Assembly (NCBI GenBank): GCA_944386565.1
Contig: CALXBO010000076.1
Span: 29,595-93,594 of the forward strand
Length of the DNA: 64,000 bases
Source: an uncultured Ruthenibacterium sp.
Lineage (GTDB): Bacteria; Bacillota; Clostridia; Oscillospirales; Ruminococcaceae
Direction of reading: 5' to 3'
In this document: positions 17,079 to 28,823 of the stretch, piece after piece
Layout of the letters: each line of letters begins with the position of its first letter
Position numbering within the stretch: the first letter of the stretch is position 1
The notes under the pieces: model-generated
What the model was told of the DNA's origin: nothing
Databases searched by the model: none
Seen by the model: the letters and a program-made list of their open reading frames with translations, nothing else
Position numbers and translations under genes: made by a program

Positions 17079-18524
17079 TTACAGGGCTTCGATCGCAGCG
17101 ACGACCATTTCGCGGAGCGTCGCAGGATTTCCCTTGCCCTTTGTCGCTTTCATGCACTGTCCGACAAGGAATCCGGCAACGTTGGTCTTGCCTCCCTTGT
17201 AGTCGGCAACCGCTTTCTGATTCGCCGCCAGAACATCATTGACGATCTTCTGCAGCGCGTCGGCGTCGTTCACCTGTGCAAGGCCTTTTTCCTCAACGAC
17301 CTTGGCCGGAGAAACATCTTCTTCGATGATCGTCTCCAGAACCGTTTTGGCCGCCGTGTTGGAGATCGTGCCCTTCTCGATCAGGCAGATCATGTCCGTG
17401 AGGTTTTCCTTGGTCAGGGCCGTGTCGCCGATCTCAATGCGGCGCTCGTTCAGGATGCGGGCAATATCGCCGATCACCCAGTTCGAAACGAGCTTGGCAT
17501 CGCACTTATGCATGGCCACACAGGAATCAAAGAACTCGCTGCGCGCCTTATTGGAGGCGAGAAGCGAAGCATCGTCCTGATTCAGGCCGAAGTCCTGCAT
17601 GTAGCGGATCGTCTTTGCCACGGGGAGCTCAGGAATGGAATCCTTCAGTTCCTGCACATGTGCCTCGCTGACTTCGAACGTCAGCAGGTCAGGCTCGGGG
17701 AAATAGCGGTAGTCCTGCGCATCCTCCTTGGAGCGGAGCAGGAAGTTGCAGCCCTTGGCGTCGTCCCAGCGGCGGGTCTCCTGTTCGATCACACCGCCGT
17801 TTTCAAGAACTTCAACCTGACGGGCCGCCTCATACTGAATGGCGCGGTATACCGCACCAAAGCTGTTCACGTTTTTCATCTCCGTGCGCGTGCCGAATTC
17901 CGTCGAACCCTTTTTGCGCACAGAAACGTTCACGTCGGCGCGCACGCTGCCCTCCTGCATCTTGGCGTCGGAAATGCCCAGATACAGCAGGATCGACGTG
18001 ATGGCCTCCAGATACGCTTTCGCCTCTTCCGCACTGCGCAGATCCGGCTCGGAAACCATCTCGATCAGAGGCACGCCGCAGCGGTTGAAGTCGACAAGCG
18101 AACCGTCAAAGGAATCGTCGTGGATCAGTTTGCCCGCATCCTCCTCAATGTGAATACGGGTGATGCCAACGCGCTTTTTCTGTCCGTTGACAAGGATGTC
18201 AATGTAGCCGTCTTCGCACAGAGGAATGTCGAACTGGCTGATCTGATACGCCTTCGGAAGATCCGGATAGAAATAGTTTTTGCGGTCGTTCTTGGAGACG
18301 CGGTTGATGCGGCAATTCAGCGCGTGGCCCATTTTGATGGCGTAGTCCACGACCTGCTTGTTGAGGACCGGAAGCGTGCCGGGCATGCCCATGCACACCG
18401 GGCAGCACAGCGTGTTCACTTCCGCGCCGAACGCATTTTTGCAGCCGCAGAAAATCTTTGTTTCCGTGCACAGCTCTGCGTGCACCTCAAGGCCGACGAT
18501 GACCTCGTAATCGTTCATACCCAT
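17079..18524 (-). CDS. gatB: Aspartyl/glutamyl-tRNA amidotransferase subunit B
   Basis: GatB recognises misacylated Glu-tRNA-Gln or Asp-tRNA-Asn and phosphorylates the acyl group before transamidation. The 481-residue protein starts with YEVIVGLEVHAELCTETK, has the zinc-site cysteines CGC and CPVC, and ends with the helical YqeY-like tail domain (VAGFLVGQCMKATKGKGNP). ATG 18524 has a well-spaced GGAG. It follows gatA by 3 nt, in the standard gatCAB order. Confidence 0.97.
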   Translation of the reverse strand: MGMNDYEVIVGLEVHAELCTETKIFCGCKNAFGAEVNTLCCPVCMGMPGTLPVLNKQVVDYAIKMGHALNCRINRVSKNDRKNYFYPDLPKAYQISQFDIPLCEDGYIDILVNGQKKRVGITRIHIEEDAGKLIHDDSFDGSLVDFNRCGVPLIEMVSEPDLRSAEEAKAYLEAITSILLYLGISDAKMQEGSVRADVNVSVRKKGSTEFGTRTEMKNVNSFGAVYRAIQYEAARQVEVLENGGVIEQETRRWDDAKGCNFLLRSKEDAQDYRYFPEPDLLTFEVSEAHVQELKDSIPELPVAKTIRYMQDFGLNQDDASLLASNKARSEFFDSCVAMHKCDAKLVSNWVIGDIARILNERRIEIGDTALTKENLTDMICLIEKGTISNTAAKTVLETIIEEDVSPAKVVEEKGLAQVNDADALQKIVNDVLAANQKAVADYKGGKTNVAGFLVGQCMKATKGKGNPATLREMVVAAIEAL

Positions 18525-18527
18525 TGT

Positions 18528-19976
18528 TTACAGCTCCTTTACCGCAAAGCCGCCCTTTGCCGTTTCGAAGCACTTGGCAGCAGTGAGAAGTTTTGATTCG
18601 GAGAAATGCGGCCCCAAAAGCTGCAAGCCGATCGGCAGGCCTTCGCTGTCCACGCCGCACGGCACGCTGACGCCGGGCAGACCCGCAATGTTGGCCGTGA
18701 CCGTGCAGATATCGGATGCATACATCGCCAGAGGATCGCTGAGTTTCTCGCCGAGACGGAACGCCGTTGTCGGCGTCGTAGGTGTGGCGATCAGGTCGCA
18801 ATGCTCGAACGCCGCCGCAAATTCCGCCGCGATCTGCTTCTGGAGCATCTTGGCGCGCTTGTAATACGCGTCATAGTAACCGCTCGACAGCACGTATGTT
18901 CCCAGCATGATGCGGCGCTTGACCTCACGCCCGAATCCCTCGCTGCGCGTGGAGAGATAGAGATCCGTCAGCGAGCCGTCGCGGCGGCCGGAATAACCGT
19001 ATTTCACGCCGTCGTAGCGCGCGAGGTTCGAGGACGCCTCAGCGGAAGAGATGATGTAATAGGCGCTGAGCGCATAGCCCGTGGACGGCAGAGAGACTTC
19101 GACGACTTCGGCGCCCATGGCCTTGAACTCATCAACGGCACGGAGGACGGCCGTTTTGATCTCTTCGCTCACGCCCTCGCCGAAGTATTCTTTGGCCACG
19201 CCGATGCGCATTCCGCGCACGTCGCTTCCCGGCATCGTAAACGGGCAATCCTTGCTCGTTGCGTCATGCGCGGAATCCTTACCGCGGATGACGTCGAACA
19301 GCAGCGCTGTATCATCGACCGTGCGGCCGAAAGGACCGATCTGGTCGAGCGATGACGCAAACGCGACAAGGCCGAAACGGGATACGGAACCGTACGTCGG
19401 CTTCAAGCCGACAATGCCGCAAAGGCCCGCCGGGCAGCGGATGGAACCGCCGGTGTCGGAACCGAGCGAGAGCGGGACTTCGCAGGCGGCCACCGCCGCA
19501 GCGCTGCCGCCGGACGAACCGCCCGGCACGCGGGAGGTATCCCACGGATTCTTGGTCGCTTTGAACGCCGAATTTTCGCACGAACCGCCCATGGCAAATT
19601 CGTCCATATTGACCTTGCCGGCGATCAGCGCATCGGCAGCTTCGAGCTTGTCCACAACCGTAGCGTTGTACGGCGGAACAAAGTTCTCGAGCATTTTCGA
19701 AGCGCACGTCGTGGCAACGCCCCTCGTGCAGATATTGTCCTTGACCGCAACGGGGATGCCAGCCAGCGCGCCGAGCGCCTCGCCCCTGGCACGCTTTTCA
19801 TCCACTGCACGCGCCTTTTCACGCATGGCATCCGCATTTACACTGAGGAATGCGTCCACAGCAGGCTCTACGGCCTCGATCCGCGCCAGCGTCGCATCCG
19901 CGAGTTCCAGAGCGGAAATTTCCTTTTTGTTCAGCAGCGCGGAGAGTTCCGACGCCGATTTCCGATACAGTTCCAT
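18528..19976 (-). CDS. gatA: Aspartyl/glutamyl-tRNA amidotransferase subunit A
   Basis: GatA is the glutaminase/amidase subunit, releasing ammonia from glutamine. The amidase-signature catalytic residues are visible: Lys in VAVKDNICTRG, the cis-Ser region in GGSSGGSAAAVAA, and the nucleophile region GSDTGGSIRCPA. Length 482 is normal. ATG 19976 is preceded by GAGGAG. It lies between gatC and gatB. Confidence 0.97.
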   Translation of the reverse strand: MELYRKSASELSALLNKKEISALELADATLARIEAVEPAVDAFLSVNADAMREKARAVDEKRARGEALGALAGIPVAVKDNICTRGVATTCASKMLENFVPPYNATVVDKLEAADALIAGKVNMDEFAMGGSCENSAFKATKNPWDTSRVPGGSSGGSAAAVAACEVPLSLGSDTGGSIRCPAGLCGIVGLKPTYGSVSRFGLVAFASSLDQIGPFGRTVDDTALLFDVIRGKDSAHDATSKDCPFTMPGSDVRGMRIGVAKEYFGEGVSEEIKTAVLRAVDEFKAMGAEVVEVSLPSTGYALSAYYIISSAEASSNLARYDGVKYGYSGRRDGSLTDLYLSTRSEGFGREVKRRIMLGTYVLSSGYYDAYYKRAKMLQKQIAAEFAAAFEHCDLIATPTTPTTAFRLGEKLSDPLAMYASDICTVTANIAGLPGVSVPCGVDSEGLPIGLQLLGPHFSESKLLTAAKCFETAKGGFAVKEL

Positions 19977-19989
19977 GTTCGCCTTCTCC

Positions 19990-22973
<2,984 letters not shown>

Positions 22974-23061
22974 ACGCACGCCCCCACTTCCCGTTTCATC
23001 TCTTCACTATATTCGGAATGCACGGGAAATGTTCATCTCAGCATGCCGGATTTCCGCCGGC

Positions 23062-23095
23062 AAAAAAGCGGCATGGCCGAAGCCATGCCGCTTTT
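23062..23095 (-). terminator. Terminator after pfkA with UUCG tetraloop
   Basis: AAGCGGCATGGC (23066-23077) pairs perfectly with GCCATGCCGCTT (23082-23093). On the minus strand the loop is UUCG closed by C-G, and a run of six U follows. Confidence 0.92.
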
Positions 23096-23114
23096 GAAAC
23101 AGGTTCTGCTCTTC

Positions 23115-24089
23115 TCAGATGGAGATCGCGTTTGCGATATCCAGGAACGAAGTGTCGATGGTCTTGTACATCGAAAGCGCCACGTCGATATCATAGTCGA
23201 CGATCGCTTCCGCCTTGGACGCAACAACGCGGTTGAAGATGCCCTTATTGATCAGCTCGACAGCGTGATACCCCATGCGGCTGGCCGTGACGCGGTCACG
23301 CAGGGACGGGCTGCCGCCGCGCTGCACGTGACCGAGCACCGTAGCGCGGGAATCAATGCCGGTGCGCGACTGAATCTCATTCGCAAGATCCTGCGCATGG
23401 CCGACGCCCTCGGCGATGATAATGATAAAGTGCTGCTTGCCGGTTTTCTGGGTCTTCTTCATCTTGCTGATGACGTCGCGGTCCAGATCATACGGGACCT
23501 CGGGGATCAGCGTGACAAGCGCACCCACAGCAATACCGGTATTCAGCGCAATGTAACCTGCGTTGCGTCCCATAACCTCAACGACGCTGCAACGGTCGTG
23601 GCTCTGCGTCGTATCACGCAGTTTATCGATCATTTCCACCGCAGTGTTCATGGCCGTGTCATAACCGATGGTGTAGTCGCTGCAGGCGATGTCGTTGTCA
23701 ATCGTGCCGGGGATGCCGATGCACGGAATGCCCAGTTTGGCAAGATCGCGGCAGCCGCGGAACGAACCGTCGCCGCCAATGACGACCAGAGCGTCGATGC
23801 CGTGGTCACGGCATGCCTGAGCCGCCTTCTGCTGACCTTCCAGCGTTTTAAACTCCAGGCAGCGCGCCGTGTACAGACAGGTACCGCCGCGATGGATAAT
23901 TTCAGAAACACTGCGGAGGTTCATGTCGACGATCTCTCCCGTCAAAAGACCGTTGTATCCGTGATGAACACCCTTGACGTTGTATCCTCTCGAGATAGCC
24001 GTACGGACGACCGCACGAATCGCCGCGTTCATACCGGGCGCGTCGCCGCCGCTTGTGAGTACGCCAATCGTCTTAACTTCTTTCGACAT
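23115..24089 (-). CDS. pfkA: ATP-dependent 6-phosphofructokinase
   Basis: PfkA phosphorylates fructose 6-phosphate, the committed step of glycolysis. The 324-residue protein has the nucleotide-site motif GGDGSFRG near residue 105 and the catalytic PGTIDNDI segment, both of the ATP-dependent bacterial type rather than the pyrophosphate type (which has GGDDT). Further conserved blocks are TSGGDAPGMNAAIRA at the N-terminus and HVQRGGSPSLRDR. GGGAGG precedes the ATG. It has its own promoter and terminator although dnaE lies just upstream. Confidence 0.97.
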   Translation of the reverse strand: MSKEVKTIGVLTSGGDAPGMNAAIRAVVRTAISRGYNVKGVHHGYNGLLTGEIVDMNLRSVSEIIHRGGTCLYTARCLEFKTLEGQQKAAQACRDHGIDALVVIGGDGSFRGCRDLAKLGIPCIGIPGTIDNDIACSDYTIGYDTAMNTAVEMIDKLRDTTQSHDRCSVVEVMGRNAGYIALNTGIAVGALVTLIPEVPYDLDRDVISKMKKTQKTGKQHFIIIIAEGVGHAQDLANEIQSRTGIDSRATVLGHVQRGGSPSLRDRVTASRMGYHAVELINKGIFNRVVASKAEAIVDYDIDVALSMYKTIDTSFLDIANAISI

Positions 24090-24135
24090 TGCAATGCCTC
24101 CCTAATTTCTCATAAAGAAATTGCCGCTTGTACTG

Positions 24136-24164
24136 ATTATACTGTTTCAGCGGCAGAAATTCAA
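24136..24164 (-). promoter_or_regulatory. Promoter of pfkA
   Basis: TTGAAT (24159-24164) and TATAAT (24136-24141) with a 17-nt spacer, located between the dnaE stop and pfkA. Confidence 0.75.
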
Positions 24165-24197
24165 CCGAAGAACCAACTTTGATATAAATTTATCATA

Positions 24198-26027
24198 TCA
24201 TTGCTTCAAAACTACATTTCCTTTTCCCAAAATGCGCTCCAGTTCCCGAAGGAGCAATTCATTCGGGATGCACCACAGATTCCGCGGCGCGCGAACACGC
24301 TGACCGGTACTCTCGAACTTGATATAAACCGGCATCTCGCCCTCGAAAATCGAGAGGAGATTCTTCACCTCAGCATACGCCTCTCCGTCCGGCGAATCCA
24401 TACGGAGCCAGAGACCGGCATTTCTGGACGCGGCAGGTTTCGGGCGGCCTGCACGCTCCGGCGAATACAGCGCAATCGGCGTGACCGTCTCCGCGATCAG
24501 TTTCGTCTGCTCGTCCTCCTTGCAGGATGCGCGCCCCGTGACAACAACCACTTCGTTATCGCGGATCGCCTCCGCGCAGTCTGTCAGTGTCTTGGGGAAC
24601 ACGAGAAGCTCCATGGTGCCGCTGCGGTCCTCGATCGTTACGAACGCCATCAGTCCTCCGGACTTTGTGGTGATGGTTTTAGCTCTGACGACCGTGCACA
24701 CGAGCCGGAGCATCCGATTGTCATAATCGCGTCCGTTCTCACCCGTCAGATCGGAGATCCTGCATTCGGAGAGCCGCCGGATCTCCTCTTCGTATTTGTC
24801 GAGAGGATGGCCGGACAGATACAAACCGCTCACTTCTTTTTCGTATTGCAGACGGATATCGGGCGAATATTCCTCGCACGGCTGCATCCGGTAGTCATCG
24901 GCCGCCGCTGCCTCTTCTGCGGAAAAACCGGAGAAGAGATCGAGCTGCCCCTCCAGATTTTTTCGCGAGACCGTCTCAATGCTTTTGAGGATGCCCTCGA
25001 GATTGTTGACGAGCATATGGCGGTTCGGCTCAATGCTGTCAAACGCGCCCGCCTTGATCATACTCTCGACCGCACGGCGGTTCAATTCCGTTCCGTGCAT
25101 CCGCTTGCAGAAGTCATACAGGCTGCGGTACGGATGTTCCTCGCGCTCCCGGACAACCGATGCAATGAGATTTCTGCCGACGTTCTTGAGCGCCAGCAGT
25201 CCGAAGCGGATGTCTCCGTCGACGACCGTAAATCCGATGTCGCTCGCATTGACGTCCGGCTGAAGCACGCGCAGGTTCATACGCTGGCACTCCGTGGTAT
25301 ACTCGATCACCTTGTCGGTGTTGTCGAGCACGCTGGTCAAAAGCGCAGCCATAAATTCCCGCGGGTAATGGCATTTCAAAAAAGCCGTCTGATACGCAAC
25401 AACGGCGTATGCCGCGGCGTGGGATTTGTTGAACGCGTACGAAGCGAAACTGGACATTTCGTCGAAGATCTCGTTGGCCACCTGCTCCGAAATCCCATTT
25501 GCAACGCAGCCCTTGCATTCCTGCCCCGGAGTATCGTTGCCGTAAACGAAGTGCTGCCGTTCTTTTTCCATGACGTCATGCTTTTTCTTCGCCATGGCGC
25601 GGCGCACGAGGTCCGCCTGCCCGTATGAAAAGCCGGCCAGTTCGCGGCAGATCTGCATGACCTGTTCCTGATAGACGATACAGCCGTTCGTCACGTCAAG
25701 AATATGCGCCAGCTGCGGCGTCTTATAGCGGATGTTGGACGGATCGTGGCGGTTTGCGATATACGTCGGGATGGATTCCATCGGACCCGGGCGGTACAGC
25801 GAAATGATGGCGATGATGTCCTCAATGCTCTTCGCTTTCAAGCCCACGATTGCCTGCGTCATCCCGGAAGATTCCATCTGGAACACGCCTTCCGTCTCGC
25901 CGGCGTTGAGCATCTGGAACACGGCCGGGTCGTCGTAGGAGATCGTTTCGATCGAAAACTCCGGTGTAACTTTCCGGATCATTTTCTCCGCGTCGCTGAT
26001 GACGGTAAGCGTGCGAAGGCCCAGAAA
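24198..26027 (-). CDS. dnaE: DNA polymerase III alpha subunit, 3' exon
   Basis: This exon encodes the C-terminal 609 residues of DnaE. It begins FLGLRTLTVISDAEKMI, the continuation of the conserved KMD-FLGLRTL block whose KMD is at the end of the 5' exon. It carries the rest of the palm/fingers (ETEGVFQMESSGMTQAI, KKKHDVMEKERQHF, SYAFNKSHAAAYAVVAYQTAFLKCHYP), a helix-hairpin-helix region, and the OB-fold with LVCTVVRAKTITTKSGGLMAFVTIEDRSG. Joining at 28824/26027 keeps the frame and gives a 1162-residue protein, normal for DnaE1. The exon has no ribosome-binding site, so it depends on splicing for translation. Confidence 0.93.
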   Translation of the reverse strand, partial: FLGLRTLTVISDAEKMIRKVTPEFSIETISYDDPAVFQMLNAGETEGVFQMESSGMTQAIVGLKAKSIEDIIAIISLYRPGPMESIPTYIANRHDPSNIRYKTPQLAHILDVTNGCIVYQEQVMQICRELAGFSYGQADLVRRAMAKKKHDVMEKERQHFVYGNDTPGQECKGCVANGISEQVANEIFDEMSSFASYAFNKSHAAAYAVVAYQTAFLKCHYPREFMAALLTSVLDNTDKVIEYTTECQRMNLRVLQPDVNASDIGFTVVDGDIRFGLLALKNVGRNLIASVVREREEHPYRSLYDFCKRMHGTELNRRAVESMIKAGAFDSIEPNRHMLVNNLEGILKSIETVSRKNLEGQLDLFSGFSAEEAAAADDYRMQPCEEYSPDIRLQYEKEVSGLYLSGHPLDKYEEEIRRLSECRISDLTGENGRDYDNRMLRLVCTVVRAKTITTKSGGLMAFVTIEDRSGTMELLVFPKTLTDCAEAIRDNEVVVVTGRASCKEDEQTKLIAETVTPIALYSPERAGRPKPAASRNAGLWLRMDSPDGEAYAEVKNLLSIFEGEMPVYIKFESTGQRVRAPRNLWCIPNELLLRELERILGKGNVVLKQ

Positions 26028-28823
26028 ATAGGAATAGGTAAGAGACAACCACAGCGTAACCTGTTTGGTGCTCTTTTCCCCTCCTTCACACCGTACGTGC
26101 GCCTTTCAACGCATACGGCGTTCCATCAATAGTTAGTAGTCTTCGGTGAACTACTTTCGAATAATGTCAGTTTTTTAGTTTCTTGCGATACTTAATAACT
26201 TTCTTTTGGGTCTGTACTGACAGCCCAGAAATATCCGCTTGCTCATTGTGCACGAGCGAATGACAGTACCCGTGCGCAGTGATTAGATTATTAGTCTTGT
26301 TTACAACTTCTTTTGGTAGGTCAGGGCTGACGTGATGTATTCTGACCTCACCCGGCTCGACGTAGCCACCACATATTTTGCATTTGCCTTTATCGCGATT
26401 GTAGCAGTACGGCCTGTTCATGAAATACTCAAAATCGTAAAGTGGGTGTTTGCTCATCCGTAGAAAGTGGGCATGTGCGGTTGAATTTACTTCATCAGTC
26501 CTTGTTCTTAGACCTCTTTTTCGCATACGTTTATAGTAAAGCTCCCTGCCAGCATCTGTGAAAGGGGTCTCGAGCTGGTTTTTAGGGGACTTGGCTACCC
26601 ATTTAGCAAAGTTCAGGTCGGTTATTCCTATCCACATATCCTTGTACCGGATAGCGGGTATGTGAGCTTTGTGGCCACTGTTGTAACCAATCTGGTTGGC
26701 TACTTGACTGGCCCTGACCCACTTACCACCAAACTTCTTTAAGGATTTGTATGCGGTGTACTTGAGTGTCCATGCCGGACGCCGCAAATCCACACTTATC
26801 TGGTCGGCTGTATTGTAGTAATTAACAAGCCCAACTATTTTTGAGTTTATCCTGTTAATTCCTTCAACAATACGGTTAGTATCAGCAGAAGATGTTTTCC
26901 GTAGCAGGAATATCTCTCTTTTGAGATTGTCGAGCTTTGCTTCCAGCCGCTTTCTGTCAGGCCTCACCTTGTTGACCCATATCCCATTCTGTTTACGCAT
27001 TGCAATCTCAAAGCCCAGAAATTTAACGGGCTTCGTTCTCACATTAGTGATAAGGGTCTTTTCAACGGAGAGTTCCAACTTGAGAGTGTCTTTGAGGTAC
27101 TTTTGTGCTTTGAATTTGAGTTTTTCAGCCGCTTCTTTAGAGTCTGTGAGTATTACCCAGTCATCTGCATATCGGACAAAGTAGGCAGTTTTGATATTAC
27201 TGTGATTTCTGAGTTTTGCAATGTCAACATCGTGCCGTTTGTTGGATTTTCGTAACTTCTTGTGTTCGAAGCCATTGGCGATATATTGGTCAAACCGATT
27301 TAGATAGATATTTGCCAGTAACGGCGAAATAATTCCTCCTTGCGGGGTTCCTATTTCACTGACCTCTGTTTCGCCCATGACCCCTGCTTTTAGCATAGCC
27401 CTTATTATGCTGAGGACACGTTTGTCCCTAATTCCGAGGTTCCATAAACTTCGTATCATTACGCCATGGTTGATATTATCGAAGAATCCATGAATATCTC
27501 CTTCTACCACCCAATGGCATTTTGCGATAAAGTTGATTTTTCTGATACGAGTTATGGCCATGTCGGCGGACCTCATCGGTCGAAAACCATATGAGTGCTC
27601 GAAGAACTGCGCTTCGGCAATGGGCTCAATTACGTTTCTAACACATTCTTGTATTATGCGGTCGATGATGGTCGGTATTCCGAGCGGTCTCATAGTGGAC
27701 TTGCCAGGTTTTGGAATCCATACTCTTTTGACTTTTTCTGGCTTATATTCCTTTATGGCTGCTCTTACTTCGGCTATGACCTCGTCATAGCTTTTGCTTA
27801 GATATTCCGAGATGGTCTTTCCGTCCATCCCCGGAGTATTCCGCCCCCTGTTACCCTTTATTTTGTGTATTGCAGATAGAATGTTGGGTTCGGAGGTTAT
27901 AACTTCAAGAATACCGGTGAAATTGTTTTCTTTGTCATTCTCGTAGTTCTGCTTGGATATTTCATATAGGCTTTGTAAGATACCCTTTAATTCCGATTCT
28001 GTCTTCGGAACTCTGTTAAGTTTTGTCCCCATCGCACATCACGCTCCTTTCGGTGTGTCATGTGTCAGGTTAGTTCGTTTTGCTCCACGGCTACCTTAAC
28101 ATCAGGTTCTCACATTATTCTAACTATTGACTATGCCCCTTCGCTCCGCGGTCATTGCACCGTTTCATCGCTACTACGGGCTGCTGCCACCCGGATTCAT
28201 AGGCCATTTCCTGCCTATTAGAATCATCGGCTCTTAAACGCCTTAACATATTCTTCCGGGTTTCACTTGTTCCACTGATTCTTAGCCTTTAATTATAGTG
28301 ATTTAGCCTCTACCTTTGGCCCGCCAGCCGCCTTTTAACCCGCTGTCGAATGGATTGAAGGCTCATATCGTCTTCGCGATATAAATAGTAGCCGCAATGG
28401 ACAATACTGCTACTACGACTGGTCCCTCTTTGGAGGCCCCTACCCTTTCGGGAGGTCTCAGAAATTTCGAGTCTTACATACGGTAGTTCCTGGTGAGTAG
28501 GCATGTCACTTTTAACAGGCCCCCCGGCCTACTTGAACCTTGTCATTACTCGCTACATTTTTCAGACGGGCGGGCTCTGGCCTCTTTTGAACCAATCTTA
28601 CTTCATGTTCTTTCTTGATTTAGGTTGCGTTTCGGCCGACTTTACCGAGCTTCGAACCTCAAACCTTTAAGTGTTTGACGCACGTCGGAGTCTCAGGGGT
28701 TTGGTCATCGACATTTGACCAACAGACGGGATTTCACCGTCCTAATAGAATCAGTAGTTATACGTTTCCGTACCGCTACCTTGTTTCCGTTTCCGGAGTT
28801 TTTTAGCAGCGAACAAGTCGCAC
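26028..28823 (-). mobile_element. Group II intron inserted in dnaE
   Basis: The element starts GUGCG directly after the GAC codon and ends AU before UUU, matching group II boundaries. Domain V is at about 26087-26122, with CCGUAUGCG and CGCACGUACGG arms around a GAAA-containing loop. Domain VI (26028-26086) has an unpaired A at 26035, eight nucleotides from the 3' end, as expected for the branch point. The last six exon bases ATGGAC (IBS1, 28824-28829) pair perfectly with GTCCAT (EBS1) at 28397-28402 on the intron. The long region 28033-28823 holds domains I-III with no protein gene. The intron ORF is in domain IV. Total length 2796 nt. Confidence 0.93.
26167..28032 (-). CDS. ltrA: Group II intron reverse transcriptase/maturase with HNH endonuclease
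   Basis: The 621-residue protein supports splicing and retrohoming of the host intron. The RT domain runs from about 60 to 310, with RPLGIPTIIDRIIQ, the PQGGIISPLLANIYL block and the catalytic YADD at 288-291. A maturase (X) domain follows with KFLGFEI and the thumb helices. The C-terminal 75 residues form an HNH nuclease with CKIC at about 551, RIHHVSP and CHSLVH, so target-site cleavage should be possible. The frame is intact with no stop codons. ATG 28032 has AAAGGAG upstream. The base composition is more AT-rich than the flanking dnaE exons. Confidence 0.95.
   Translation of the reverse strand: MGTKLNRVPKTESELKGILQSLYEISKQNYENDKENNFTGILEVITSEPNILSAIHKIKGNRGRNTPGMDGKTISEYLSKSYDEVIAEVRAAIKEYKPEKVKRVWIPKPGKSTMRPLGIPTIIDRIIQECVRNVIEPIAEAQFFEHSYGFRPMRSADMAITRIRKINFIAKCHWVVEGDIHGFFDNINHGVMIRSLWNLGIRDKRVLSIIRAMLKAGVMGETEVSEIGTPQGGIISPLLANIYLNRFDQYIANGFEHKKLRKSNKRHDVDIAKLRNHSNIKTAYFVRYADDWVILTDSKEAAEKLKFKAQKYLKDTLKLELSVEKTLITNVRTKPVKFLGFEIAMRKQNGIWVNKVRPDRKRLEAKLDNLKREIFLLRKTSSADTNRIVEGINRINSKIVGLVNYYNTADQISVDLRRPAWTLKYTAYKSLKKFGGKWVRASQVANQIGYNSGHKAHIPAIRYKDMWIGITDLNFAKWVAKSPKNQLETPFTDAGRELYYKRMRKRGLRTRTDEVNSTAHAHFLRMSKHPLYDFEYFMNRPYCYNRDKGKCKICGGYVEPGEVRIHHVSPDLPKEVVNKTNNLITAHGYCHSLVHNEQADISGLSVQTQKKVIKYRKKLKN

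Noticed and set aside
16776..18596. Plus-strand open frame of 606 codons opposite spoIIIAA/gatB
   Set aside because: Antisense shadow; His/Arg-rich, no motifs.
26028..26048. Separate gene start for the 3' dnaE part at a TTG
   Set aside because: These bases are the intron end, no ribosome-binding site exists, and the splice join gives a perfect protein.
28310..28504. Small ORF in the intron 5' region
   Set aside because: It lies in the structured domain I and overlaps EBS1; no coding signs.
26028..28823. Intein in dnaE
   Set aside because: The frame is not continuous across the insert, and the ORF inside encodes an RT/maturase; the ends fit a group II intron.
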